Positions 7,280 to 15,391 are shown, numbered from the stretch's first letter. The stretch is 24,716 nt of DNA from Candidatus Nomurabacteria bacterium (GCA_007117675.1 SKGB01000050.1:1-24716); one strand, 5' to 3'. Notes: a model not told the origin generated them from the letters alone. Translations and numbers: made by a program.

Positions 7280-9190
7280 ATGGAAGACAACAATAAAAAG
7301 AAAAATCGACAATTATATAGAATAGAGAAAGCAGAGCAAGATTTGTTTAATGCCCACAAAGAAACAGATTTTGTTGATAGGCATAATGTTGATTTAACAA
7401 AGAAGCAAGTCAAAACAGCGTGGGAAACCAATACAGAAACTATGTCAGTGAAAAATAAAAAACCAAAACATTTATTACAATCAAAAAAGTTTCGAGGTGT
7501 TCTTTTTGTTGCTGCTTTGTTTTTTATCACTTCTCTTATATTTTCATTTACAACTTTTTTTCGAGGAACATCAACGGTATCTAATGCAAACATTGACATT
7601 TTAGTGCTTGGGAACGCTTTTGTTGATGGTGGTGAAGAGCTTCCTCTTCAAATACGTGTTGCTAATAGAAACCGAGTAAACTTAGATATTGCAGACTTGT
7701 TGATTGAGTATTCTCGTGGAACAGGAGGTACCTCAGACATTGTACGAGAAAGAATAAGCCTCGGAAAAGTTTCTTCCGGTTCTATTGTAGATGATATTGT
7801 TTCTATTATTGTCTTTGGTGAACAGGGAACAGTTCGTGATGTTTTATTTAGTTTGGAATATAGAGTTCCTGGCTCAAACGCTATTTTTGTCAAAGAATTG
7901 AATTATCCTGTGACCATTGCAAGCTCTCCTGTTGAGTTGTCTGTTCAGGCTCCTAATCAAATTATCTCAAACCAACCTTTTTCTATTGAGGTTTCTTTAA
8001 ATCAAAACAGTACTGACTCATTACAAAATGCAATGGTAACGGCAAATTATCCAGCCGGCTTTATGTTTGAAAGTGCAAGTCCAGCGCCGAGTTATGGTAA
8101 TGACGCGTGGCTTCTAGGTGACTTGGCTCCAGGTGCAGAAAGAACAATCACTATACAGGGAAGGGTTACGGCAAGTCCTGGTGAGCGTCGAGTCTTCACT
8201 TTTGCCACAGGGACTCAGTCTCGATCAAATGAGCGACGTTTAGGAGTTCAGTTTTCATCTGTGCCTCTTGATGTACAAATAGGCTCTTCGTTTGTAACCG
8301 CAGGGATACAATATGGGAATAATAGTTCTGGAGATTTTGTAATTCCTGATGGAACTTCATCAAATTTTACTGTCATGTGGGAAAACCAGATGCAGAATGC
8401 CTTAAACAATTTAGAGGTTGAGCTTGAGTTATCTGGCAATGGCTTTGATCCAAATCGTGTAACTGTCTCAAATGGTTTCTTTGATCCCTCAACCAACACC
8501 GTGAGATGGAATGGTACAAGTATGCAAGCGTTGCAAACAGTCGGAGCTCGACAAAGAGGCGAATTAAGTTTTTCTCTTGTTCCGCGATCAGGTGTTGCCA
8601 ATCCTGTGATTGACTTTACATTAAACGCAAGTGCGTTGCCTGTAGGGCAGTCAAACCAAAGGATTGATATACAAGGGATATATTCTACAACAGCACGTGT
8701 GCAGTCTCAGGTGCAGTTAACCGCACTCCTCACTCATTTCTCAGGCGCCTTTAATAATTCAGGTAATATACCTCCTCTTGTCGGGCAAGAAACAACATAC
8801 ACGCTTTCTCTCAATGTTGTTGGTTCTTCTAATAACTTGCAAAACACGCGTGTTACCGCTAAACTTCCTTCGTATGTTGTTTGGAAAAATCAAGTAAGTC
8901 CAAATTCTGAGACGGTTACCTTCAACAGTGTTACTCGAGAAATAACATGGAATATCGGTAATTTAGTAGCTGGGAATTCTAATCAAAGAACAGCAAATGT
9001 TCAAATTGGATTTATTCCCACATCTGCACATCTAGGCGCCCACCAAACACTTGTTACTGATATTGAATTTATTGGAACTGATATGTTTACAGGGAGTGAA
9101 ATAGTTCGAAGAATTAACCAAGTCACATCAAGTCTTAATAATGATTCAGGTTTTACCGGAAGTAGTAGTGGTTCGGTAGTAAGTCAATAA
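7280..9190 (+). CDS. Membrane-anchored protein with tandem beta-sandwich domains, unknown function
   Basis: 636 residues. The first ~70 are charged and probably cytosolic. One strong hydrophobic segment (about 72-94, FRGVLFVAALFFITSLIF) is a signal-anchor, so the remaining ~540 residues should lie outside the membrane. The outer part is Ser/Thr/Asn-rich with repeated modules. Each module has a strand like LQNAMVTANYPAGFMF, LNNLEVELELSGNGF or LQNTRVTAKLPSYVVW. A segment of the type W.xG.L..G then follows (WLLGDLAPGAERT, WNIGNLVAGNSNQ). This resembles DUF11/CARDB-type extracellular beta-sandwiches. There is no catalytic motif and no C-terminal anchor. It lies between recO and glyS, 11 nt before glyS. 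A role in envelope structure or adhesion is inference. Confidence 0.82.
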   Translation: MEDNNKKKNRQLYRIEKAEQDLFNAHKETDFVDRHNVDLTKKQVKTAWETNTETMSVKNKKPKHLLQSKKFRGVLFVAALFFITSLIFSFTTFFRGTSTVSNANIDILVLGNAFVDGGEELPLQIRVANRNRVNLDIADLLIEYSRGTGGTSDIVRERISLGKVSSGSIVDDIVSIIVFGEQGTVRDVLFSLEYRVPGSNAIFVKELNYPVTIASSPVELSVQAPNQIISNQPFSIEVSLNQNSTDSLQNAMVTANYPAGFMFESASPAPSYGNDAWLLGDLAPGAERTITIQGRVTASPGERRVFTFATGTQSRSNERRLGVQFSSVPLDVQIGSSFVTAGIQYGNNSSGDFVIPDGTSSNFTVMWENQMQNALNNLEVELELSGNGFDPNRVTVSNGFFDPSTNTVRWNGTSMQALQTVGARQRGELSFSLVPRSGVANPVIDFTLNASALPVGQSNQRIDIQGIYSTTARVQSQVQLTALLTHFSGAFNNSGNIPPLVGQETTYTLSLNVVGSSNNLQNTRVTAKLPSYVVWKNQVSPNSETVTFNSVTREITWNIGNLVAGNSNQRTANVQIGFIPTSAHLGAHQTLVTDIEFIGTDMFTGSEIVRRINQVTSSLNNDSGFTGSSSGSVVSQ

Positions 9191-9201
9191 ATATAAAAAT
9201 T

Positions 9202-10578
9202 ATGAAAGAGCAAGAATTAATGCAAAAAATTGTAAGTTTAGCAAAACGTCGAGGTTTTATTTTTCAAGGTTCCGAAATTTATGGTGGTTTGGCTGGTACT
9301 TATGACTATGGACCGCTTGGTGTCTCATTGAAAAAAAATATCAAAGACTCTTGGTGGAGAAAATTTGTTGAGAATAGAACTGATATGTATGGTCTTGACG
9401 CTTCTATTCTTATGAGTGGAATGGTTTGGCATGCGAGCGGGCATGCAGATGGTTTTGTGGATCCTTTGGTGGAAGATTTGGTTACGGGAAAACGATATCG
9501 AGCTGATCATCTTTTGGAAGACGCTGGTTTTGAAATTCTTGGAAAAACTATTTCGGAAATGAATCAGATTATTCAAGAGAACAACATCCTAAGTCCTGAA
9601 AAAAATCCTTTAGGTGAGGTTCGAACATTTAATATGATGCTTCAAACAAAAATGGGTGCCGTTGAGGATTCTGCTTCACATACTTTTTTGCGACCAGAAA
9701 CAGCTCAGGGTATTTTTGTAAACTTTAAAAATGTCGTTGATTCTTTTTCACCGAAACTCCCATTTGGAATAGGGCAAATTGGAAAAGCATTTCGAAATGA
9801 AATTACTCCACGTGATTTTATATTTCGGTTGAGAGAGTTTGAGCAAATGGAGATAGAGTATTTCGTATATCCTGAATATTGGTCTCAAGAGTTTGAATAT
9901 TGGAAAGATGAAATGCTTGAGTGGATGCAGGAAATTGGACTTGATATGAATCATGTACATGAGGTTGAGATTTCTGAAGAAGATAGGGCACACTATTCAA
10001 AACGTACCATTGACTTTGAGTTTGACTATCCTTTTGGTCGTAAAGAGTTGTATGGTCTTGCCTATCGTGGTGACTATGACCTTTCAAAACATATCGAAAA
10101 ATCAAAACAACGATTGCAAATTTTACATCCTGAAACTAACGAATGGATAACACCTCACGTAATTGAACCAACCTTTGGTGTTGATAGAACAGTCCTAGCT
10201 CTTCTTCTATCTGTCTATCAGGAGGAAGAAATTGATGGGGAGTCTCGTGTCTATCTTTCATTTCCTTCTTCTATGGCTCCTGTAAAAATAGCGGTATCTC
10301 CGCTTCTGAGAAACAAACCTGATTTGGTTGAGAGGGCGCAAGAAGTTTTTGCAAAACTCAAACAAGAATTTGGGAATGTTATGTGGGATGATAATGGTAA
10401 TATTGGAAAAAGATATCGAAGACAAGATGAGATCGGAACTCCATATTGTGTTGTTGTTGATTTTGATACGCTCGAAAATAATGAGGTTACTGTGAGAGAT
10501 AGAAACACAACAAAGCAAGAACGTGTCTCCATTCAAAAACTCAATACTTATTTTGCTGAAAAATTTGAAACAAAATAA
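9202..10578 (+). CDS. glyS: Glycyl-tRNA synthetase (homodimeric type)
   Basis: 458 residues, a class II synthetase of the alpha-2 type that charges tRNA-Gly. The N-terminal motif 1 region is RGFIFQGSEIYGGLAGTYDYGPLG (given here as residues 17-40). RPETAQGIF is at 164-172. Motif 2 is FRNEITPRDFIFRLREFEQ (197-215) and motif 3 is PTFGVDRT (323-330). The C-terminal HGTP-type anticodon-binding domain begins near residue 360 (APVKIAVSPL). The insert between motifs 1 and 2 is short, so the protein is compact. It is the last gene of the ileS-headed unit and is followed by a very strong hairpin. No Shine-Dalgarno is visible before the ATG. Confidence 0.95.
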   Translation: MKEQELMQKIVSLAKRRGFIFQGSEIYGGLAGTYDYGPLGVSLKKNIKDSWWRKFVENRTDMYGLDASILMSGMVWHASGHADGFVDPLVEDLVTGKRYRADHLLEDAGFEILGKTISEMNQIIQENNILSPEKNPLGEVRTFNMMLQTKMGAVEDSASHTFLRPETAQGIFVNFKNVVDSFSPKLPFGIGQIGKAFRNEITPRDFIFRLREFEQMEIEYFVYPEYWSQEFEYWKDEMLEWMQEIGLDMNHVHEVEISEEDRAHYSKRTIDFEFDYPFGRKELYGLAYRGDYDLSKHIEKSKQRLQILHPETNEWITPHVIEPTFGVDRTVLALLLSVYQEEEIDGESRVYLSFPSSMAPVKIAVSPLLRNKPDLVERAQEVFAKLKQEFGNVMWDDNGNIGKRYRRQDEIGTPYCVVVDFDTLENNEVTVRDRNTTKQERVSIQKLNTYFAEKFETK

Positions 10579-10586
10579 CCTATGTG

Positions 10587-10626
10587 AATATCACAAAAGA
10601 CCTCAAATGAGGTCTTTTGTGATATT
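10587..10626. terminator. Perfect 18 bp hairpin terminator after glyS
   Basis: The arms 10587-10604 (ending AAAAGACCTC) and 10609-10626 (starting GAGGTCTTTT) pair perfectly around an AAAT loop. T-runs inside the stem on both strands would allow termination in either direction. The right arm contains the -10 box of the next gene. Confidence 0.85.
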
Positions 10627-10628
10627 AT
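10623..10628 (+). promoter_or_regulatory. -10 element of the permease-metG-tatD unit
   Basis: TATTAT lies 6 nt before the ATG at 10635 and overlaps the descending arm of the glyS terminator. This would give a leaderless transcript. I see no -35 at the usual distance. Confidence 0.45.
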
Positions 10629-10634
10629 AAACAT

Positions 10635-11684
10635 ATGAAAAACGCTAATAATTCAATCACTATTAATATTTCAAATAAAAGTATTATAAGAGTACTTATT
10701 GCAATTGCTGTTGTTTTTGCGCTTCTTCAACTTACCGACCTGGTTCTTGTGGTGCTCACTTCGATTGTTATTGCGTCTTTTGTAAAAACCGTATCTGAAA
10801 AACTTAAAACATACCGTATTCCAAAAGCGCTCTCTGTATTGACGATGTATATTTTGGGATTTCTTTCACTTGCTGGTTTATTTTATTTTTTTATACCTGT
10901 ACTGATTGTTGAGTTATCAAAACTTATTCCTGTAATTGTTGATTTAGTTCCAGATCTTATGAATTCTGAGGCTGTTGTTGGTGCTCAAAGTATCGCAACC
11001 TCCATCTCAGAAGGTGCTGTTGTTGGTGATATTTTAAACAGTTTGCAAAATACCCTGTCTTCTTTTTCAAGTGGTTTTTTTGGTTTTATATCTAGTCTTT
11101 TTGGAAACATAATCAACGTTGTTCTGATTGTGGTTATTTCTTTCTATCTTTCAATGGCTGATGATGGGGTTGAGTCTTTTTTGAGAATTGTTACACCTCG
11201 TAAACATGAAGCGTATGTTATTGACTTATGGCACCGTTCTCAGCGGAAGATAGCACATTGGTTTAGAGGACAAATGCTCCTTGCTCTTATAATATCCCTC
11301 ATGACTTTTGTTGGCCTCGCTCTATTGGGGGTTGAGTATGCGCTTCTTTTGGCTGTTATCGCAGCTTTTGCAGAACTTATCCCTTTTGGGATAATTTTCG
11401 CAGCTATTCCTGCTGTTTCTTTGGCTTTTGCAACAGGGGGCTTGCCTTTGGCTATTTTAGTCGTTATTCTATATGTAGTTATTCAACAAATCGAAAACTA
11501 TGTATTGCAACCTCTTATTGTGGGTAAGGTGACTGGTATTTCACCTATTGCTATTATTTTAGCGGTACTCATCAGTTTAAAACTTGCTGGTTTTTGGGGT
11601 CTTATTCTGGCGATTCCTGTGAGTGTAACACTGCTTGAGTATATAAAAGATCTGGAAAAAGAAAAAAATAACGGAACGACATAA
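10635..11684 (+). CDS. AI-2E family transporter (PerM-like permease)
   Basis: 349 residues, polytopic. Hydrophobic segments are seen at about 17-50 (two helices), 64-96, 150-175, 208-262 (a hydrophobic block of two or three helices) and 270-335. The long soluble stretch between the third and fourth helices and the C-terminal ENYVLQPLIVGKVTGISPIAIILAVL-type block (around residue 290, with PLIVGK and SP) are typical of the AI-2E/PerM family. Members have been linked to export of small molecules or Na+/H+ exchange, but substrates are mostly unproven, so no gene symbol is given. It is the first gene of a unit with metG (8 nt gap) and tatD. Confidence 0.88.
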   Translation: MKNANNSITINISNKSIIRVLIAIAVVFALLQLTDLVLVVLTSIVIASFVKTVSEKLKTYRIPKALSVLTMYILGFLSLAGLFYFFIPVLIVELSKLIPVIVDLVPDLMNSEAVVGAQSIATSISEGAVVGDILNSLQNTLSSFSSGFFGFISSLFGNIINVVLIVVISFYLSMADDGVESFLRIVTPRKHEAYVIDLWHRSQRKIAHWFRGQMLLALIISLMTFVGLALLGVEYALLLAVIAAFAELIPFGIIFAAIPAVSLAFATGGLPLAILVVILYVVIQQIENYVLQPLIVGKVTGISPIAIILAVLISLKLAGFWGLILAIPVSVTLLEYIKDLEKEKNNGTT

Positions 11685-11692
11685 AACTAGAT

Positions 11693-13162
11693 ATGGATAA
11701 AAAACCTTTTTACATAACAACAACACTTCCTTATATTAACGCTGAACCGCATATTGGTTTTGCTATGGAAATTATTCGAGCTGATGTTTTAGCTCGATAT
11801 AAAAAATTACAAGGGTATGATGTTTTTTTTAATACAGGAACAGATGAGCACGGGAAAAAAATATGGGAGTCTGCACAAAAAGCTGGTATTGAAACAAAGA
11901 TATTTGCCGATGGTCTTTCTGAAAAATTTAAACAACTACAGTCAAAGCTAGATCTTTATAACGATATTGCATTTATTCGGACCACAGATGAGTCACATAT
12001 TAAATCGGCTCAAGATTTTTGGAAAGTTGTAGATGCAAATGGGTATATTTATAAAGATACCTATCAAGCAAAATACTGTGTTGGGTGTGAATTAGAAAAA
12101 ACAGATAGTGAGCTCGTGGATGGAAAATGTCCAATACATCCTGATAGAGATATTGAATTAATTAATGAAGAGAATTATTTCTTTAAATTTTCAGAATTTA
12201 CCCAACCCTTGCTTGATTATTATGAGTCAAATAAAGATTTTGTTCGCCCTGATTTTCGTTTTCATGAGATACAGTCATTTGTTTCAAAGGGTCTTCAAGA
12301 TTTTCCCATTTCACGTCTTAAGGAAAAAATGCCGTGGGGGATAAGTGTTCCTGGTGACGACACACAGGTTATGTATGTGTGGTTTGATGCATTGGTAAAT
12401 TATGTTTCAACACTTGGTTGGCCGAAAGGTGCAAGCTTTGAGAAGTTTTGGGAGCAAGGGCAAACAGTTCAGTTTGCTGGTAAAGACAATCTAAGACAAC
12501 AAAGTGCGATGTGGCAAGCCATGCTTATGGCTGCGGGTATTTCTCCAACAGATACTATTGTTATTAATGGTTTTCTCAATGGTCCTGACGGCAGAAAAAT
12601 GTCAAAAAGTTTGGGTAATGTTTTGTCGCCTGACGAAGTTTTGAAAGTGGTTCCAGTTGATGCACTTCGTTTTTTTCTTATTCATGACGTAAGCTCTTTT
12701 GAAGATTCTCCTATTTCTCTTGAACAAATAACCAACTCATACACCGCTCATTTGGTAAATGGCATTGGAAATCTGACAAATAGGATTGTTAAAATGGCAT
12801 CGTCCTATGATGTTTCTGTTGTGTTGCCATCTCCTGAGGAGGTTTGGTCTGATACTGAATTTGTATCTCAAGAATATAGAGATGGTTTTGAGAGTTTTGT
12901 ACCACAAAAGTCTTTACACTATTTGTTTAAAGAAATTCGTGAACTAGATTCTTTTATTACAAAAGAACAACCTTTTAAAAAAATAAAAACTGATGAAGCT
13001 GCTGCAAAAGAAGATGTTGCACGACTTATACTCAACCTTTGGTATATTGCTGTATTGCTTGAGCCGTTTATGCCAAGTACTTCTGAAAAAATTCAAGAAA
13101 TTGTTCTTCGTCGAGAACTTCCAGAAGATCCTATTTTTCCAAGATTAGAGCAGGTAATATAA
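11693..13162 (+). CDS. metG: Methionyl-tRNA synthetase
   Basis: 489 residues, class I; makes Met-tRNA for both initiation and elongation. The HIGH-type motif is PHIGF (19-23) and the second signature is KMSKS (302-306). A single zinc-knuckle is visible as C129-x2-C132 and C146-x2-H149. The substrate-core motif AGKDNLRQQSAMW (262-274) departs somewhat from the usual GKDxxRFH. The C-terminal helical anticodon-binding domain is present, but there is no extra C-terminal tRNA-binding (Trbp111-like) domain, so it is the short form. It lies 8 nt after the permease and 3 nt before tatD, so the three genes are almost certainly co-transcribed. No Shine-Dalgarno is visible. Confidence 0.95.
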   Translation: MDKKPFYITTTLPYINAEPHIGFAMEIIRADVLARYKKLQGYDVFFNTGTDEHGKKIWESAQKAGIETKIFADGLSEKFKQLQSKLDLYNDIAFIRTTDESHIKSAQDFWKVVDANGYIYKDTYQAKYCVGCELEKTDSELVDGKCPIHPDRDIELINEENYFFKFSEFTQPLLDYYESNKDFVRPDFRFHEIQSFVSKGLQDFPISRLKEKMPWGISVPGDDTQVMYVWFDALVNYVSTLGWPKGASFEKFWEQGQTVQFAGKDNLRQQSAMWQAMLMAAGISPTDTIVINGFLNGPDGRKMSKSLGNVLSPDEVLKVVPVDALRFFLIHDVSSFEDSPISLEQITNSYTAHLVNGIGNLTNRIVKMASSYDVSVVLPSPEEVWSDTEFVSQEYRDGFESFVPQKSLHYLFKEIRELDSFITKEQPFKKIKTDEAAAKEDVARLILNLWYIAVLLEPFMPSTSEKIQEIVLRRELPEDPIFPRLEQVI

Positions 13163-13165
13163 TAT

Positions 13166-13972
13166 ATGTATTCCTTTTTTGATATTCATAGTCATTTTAA
13201 CTTAGAATCCTTTGATGCAGATCTCGAGGCTTCTTGTAAATTGCTTAAAGAAAGAAATATTGGCACTATTTGTGTTGGTGTTGATGAAAAGAGTTCTCAA
13301 CGGGCGTTGGATATTTCACAAAAATATGACAATGTGTTTGCTTGTATCGGAGTCCATCCACAAGAGGCGCACCAGAAGGAATATTTTGATACTCAATATT
13401 TTGACAAACTTGTAGAATCTTCTCAGGTGGTTGCTGTAGGTGAGTGCGGACTTGATTATTTTCGAATTGATCCAAATGATAGTGTGGGGAAAAATCATCA
13501 AAAAAAAATTTTTACAGAACAAATCATGTATGCTGCACAACATAAGCTACCTTTAATGTTGCATATTAGGCCGTCTTTTAATACTTACGATGCTTATTAC
13601 GAGGTCTTGGAAATCTTGGAAGAGTCAAAAAAACAATTTCCAAACTTAAAAGGAAATGCACATTTCTTTGTCGGAACAAAAGAAATCGCACAAAGGTTTA
13701 TTGGGCTTGGTTTTACAGTTTCTTTTACTGGTGTTATTACCATAACTGATGAGTATGATGAAGTGGTTCGTTCTACTCCTCTTGAATCTATGATGGCGGA
13801 AACAGATGCTCCTTTTGTCGCCCCAAAACCATATCGAGGGAAGCGATGCGAGCCTTGGATGGTGGAAGAGGTGTATATAAAGATTGCTCGCCTTAAGAAT
13901 ATTTCTGTAGAAGAACTTGTACGCATATTTGAAAAAAACCGTACACATATGTTTTTTGATCCAGAATCATAA
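13166..13972 (+). CDS. tatD: TatD family metal-dependent hydrolase (DNase)
   Basis: 268 residues, amidohydrolase-type TIM barrel. Visible metal-site landmarks are HxH at H8/H10 (DIHSHF), CIGVHP, GECGLDYFR with the metal-bridging Glu, LMLHIRP, GNAHFF and ETDAPF with the last Asp. In the usual family the block before the phosphate-binding loop is 'H.F.G'; here it is HFFVG. The family has 3'-5' exonuclease or AP-endonuclease activity, or acts in DNA quality control. It starts 3 nt after the metG stop. Pairing with metG is common in bacteria, where tatD often follows it. Confidence 0.92.
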   Translation: MYSFFDIHSHFNLESFDADLEASCKLLKERNIGTICVGVDEKSSQRALDISQKYDNVFACIGVHPQEAHQKEYFDTQYFDKLVESSQVVAVGECGLDYFRIDPNDSVGKNHQKKIFTEQIMYAAQHKLPLMLHIRPSFNTYDAYYEVLEILEESKKQFPNLKGNAHFFVGTKEIAQRFIGLGFTVSFTGVITITDEYDEVVRSTPLESMMAETDAPFVAPKPYRGKRCEPWMVEEVYIKIARLKNISVEELVRIFEKNRTHMFFDPES

Positions 13973-14050
13973 TATGATACACTTAATAATGAGTTAGTTT
14001 ATGGTTAATAATCAGAGGGAGAGAGAGCTGTTACATGTTTGTTAACAGCG

Positions 14051-14076
14051 AGCCGGGTTTTATGCCCGGCTTTTTT
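14051..14076 (+). terminator. Terminator of the permease-metG-tatD unit
   Basis: AGCCGGG (14051-14057) pairs with CCCGGCT (14065-14071), followed by TTTTTT. A weaker hairpin directly upstream may help. Confidence 0.88.
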
Positions 14077-14139
14077 ACGGTAGAATTAAATAAATTATTT
14101 ATTTGGTTGTTTAATTTTTAATATGTGTTTTCCCTTCAG

Positions 14140-14167
14140 AAAAAAAGCCCGAACGCGGGCTTTTTTT
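14140..14167. terminator. Second, bidirectional terminator
   Basis: AGCCCG (14146-14151) and CGGGCT (14156-14161) pair around an AACG loop. Seven A's lie on the left and seven T's on the right, so it should work on both strands. No obvious gene lies between it and the previous terminator. Confidence 0.8.
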
Positions 14168-14208
14168 ATTGCTTTTTTTATTTTTTTCTGATAGAGTTCT
14201 GCTTGTAC

Positions 14209-14321
14209 TACTCATTTGGTGTCAAAGCACCCAAAAGTCCGTGAATGAGTATATAAAACACCATGCTTATGTGAAGGTGTTTTCTAAATAATTAACGGAC
14301 AGACTTGCGTGTCTGTTTTTT
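14209..14321 (+). promoter_or_regulatory. Structured rpsF leader, candidate S6:S18-binding motif with attenuator
   Basis: TACTCATT (14209-14216) pairs with AATGAGTA (14244-14251). Inside, GGTG/CACC (14218-14221/14228-14231) forms a short helix, leaving a long one-sided 3' bulge that contains CCG (14239-14241). A two-helix element with a CCG-bearing 3' bulge upstream of rpsF is the described layout of the S6:S18 autoregulatory mRNA motif. Next come the hairpin AAAACACC/GGTGTTTT (14255-14262/14276-14283) and the terminator ACAGAC/GTCTGT (14299-14304/14311-14316) with a T-run. GTCCGT (14237-14242) is also complementary to ACGGAC (14295-14300), which overlaps the terminator stem. The family assignment is from memory of the motif, not a search. 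Confidence 0.5.
14299..14321 (+). terminator. Terminator-like hairpin between the leader and rpsF
   Basis: A 6 bp stem ACAGAC/GTCTGT, extendable by G-U pairs, has a TTGCGT loop and a six-T run. It lies about 40 nt before the rpsF ATG, so full-length transcripts from upstream must read through it. Confidence 0.7.
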
Positions 14322-14363
14322 ATTTTTCGGACATTTTTATTTATTAATTATCTATATTAACTT

Positions 14364-14855
14364 ATGATTTACGAACTTGGATACCATCTATTGCCAACAG
14401 TTGGTGATGATAATGTTGCGAATGAAGTTCTTGCAATTAAAGAGATCTTGTCTGAAATAAAGGCAGAAGTTGTATCAGATGAATACCCGGTACTCATTAC
14501 TCTTGAGTATGACATGGTAAAACGTATTGATACAAAAAATACAAAATTCAATCAAGCGTATTTTGGATGGATTAAATTTGAAACCACTCCAGATATGATT
14601 GATGTTCTTAAAAAGAAACTTGAGATTAAAAAATCATTATTGCGATATCTTATTATCACAACAGTACGAGAAAATACCCTTATCTCAAAAAATCCTCTTG
14701 CGGGAAATATCATCAATCGCTCAGGAAAACATGTTGAGGTAAAAGAAGAGCTTGCTGGATCTTTTGATGAAGAAGCTGTTGATACTGAGATTGAAAAACT
14801 TGTAGAAGATGTTGAGACTTCTTCTGAAGAGCAGGGATCAGAGGACAAAGAGTAA
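14364..14855 (+). CDS. rpsF: Ribosomal protein S6
   Basis: 163 residues. S6 is a small-subunit protein that binds the central domain of 16S rRNA as a heterodimer with S18. The N-terminus (YELGYHLLPTVGDDNV) and the core NQAYFGWIKFE and LRYLIITTVRENT (about residues 48-60 and 93-106) match the S6 ferredoxin-like fold. The last ~40 residues are highly acidic (for example DTEIEKLVEDVE) and longer than in most S6 proteins. The ATG is preceded by TATATT (14353-14358) with a 5 nt gap, so a second, leaderless start is possible. The order rpsF-ssb-rpsR is the classical bacterial one. Confidence 0.93.
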   Translation: MIYELGYHLLPTVGDDNVANEVLAIKEILSEIKAEVVSDEYPVLITLEYDMVKRIDTKNTKFNQAYFGWIKFETTPDMIDVLKKKLEIKKSLLRYLIITTVRENTLISKNPLAGNIINRSGKHVEVKEELAGSFDEEAVDTEIEKLVEDVETSSEEQGSEDKE

Positions 14856-14882
14856 GTAGTGCACCAAGCCCTAAGGGTCTTG

Positions 14883-14912
14883 TTGTGTCAAGTTATAGAT
14901 ATACGATACAAT
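14883..14912 (+). promoter_or_regulatory. Possible promoter upstream of ssb
   Basis: TTGTGT (14883-14888), an 18 nt spacer and TACAAT (14907-14912). An imperfect hairpin (CAAGCCC/GGG-T-CTTG around 14865-14881) lies just before it. The predicted start is about 14919. Confidence 0.45.
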
Positions 14913-14944
14913 GATTATATTATTTGTGTAATATAAATCAGTCT

Positions 14945-15391
14945 ATGTATTTAAATCGAGCAACAATTATTGGAAATCTTACCCGTGACCCTGAGTTAAA
15001 ATCTCTTCCTTCTGGAGTAAAAGTTGTTAACTTTAGTGTTGCAACAAATCGTGTTTGGTATGATGAAAATCGTCAAAAACAAGAAGCAACAGACTATCAC
15101 AATATGGTTGCCTTCGGAAAACCTGCTGAGACAATTGCTCAGTATATGAAAAAAGGCAATTCTATTTATGTTGAGGGTCGTTTGCAAACAAGAAGTTGGG
15201 AGCAAGACGGAAAGAAGAACTATCGAACAGAAATCATGGTTGAGAAGTTCCAGTTTGGTCCTAAAGGGTCTGGTGGGGCAGGTTCTCCTGTGTCGTCATC
15301 AAATAATGACTCAGACGAACAAACACAACCGCCAACCGACACTATCGACTATCCAGACGATGATATCAATCCAGAAGATATTCCTTTTTAG
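14945..15391 (+). CDS. ssb: Single-stranded DNA-binding protein
   Basis: 148 residues. SSB coats single-stranded DNA in replication and repair and recruits partners through its C-terminal tip. The OB-fold spans about residues 1-108, with landmarks NRATIIGNLTRDPELK and SIYVEGRLQTRSWEQDG. A Gly/Ser/Pro-rich linker follows, and the protein ends in an acidic tip DDDINPEDIPF that keeps the conserved D-(x)-IPF signature. The ATG at 14945 gives the normal start MYLNRATIIG. A TTG at 14924 would add seven residues not typical of SSB. It is flanked by rpsF and rpsR, the common S6-SSB-S18 cluster. Stop is TAG. Confidence 0.95.
   Translation: MYLNRATIIGNLTRDPELKSLPSGVKVVNFSVATNRVWYDENRQKQEATDYHNMVAFGKPAETIAQYMKKGNSIYVEGRLQTRSWEQDGKKNYRTEIMVEKFQFGPKGSGGAGSPVSSSNNDSDEQTQPPTDTIDYPDDDINPEDIPF

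Larger units (their letters stand above)
13973..14363. other. 390 bp intergenic region with three terminator-like hairpins and the rpsF leader
   Basis: No convincing protein gene. In order it holds a 14-codon ATG frame (14001-14045), a GCTGTTA/TAACAGC hairpin (14028-14047 approx.), the tatD-unit terminator (14051-14076), an AT-rich stretch with the inverted repeat AAATAA/TTATTT, a bidirectional terminator (14140-14167), a T-rich tract, and a structured leader ending in a third terminator (14209-14321). Confidence 0.7.

Noticed and set aside
14856..14900. Terminator between rpsF and ssb
   Set aside because: The CAAGCCC/GGG-T-CTTG hairpin has a bulge and no proper T-run after it. rpsF-ssb-rpsR are probably still co-transcribed.
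14924..14944. TTG at 14924 as start of ssb
   Set aside because: It gives seven extra residues not seen in SSB. ATG 14945 starts the OB-fold normally.
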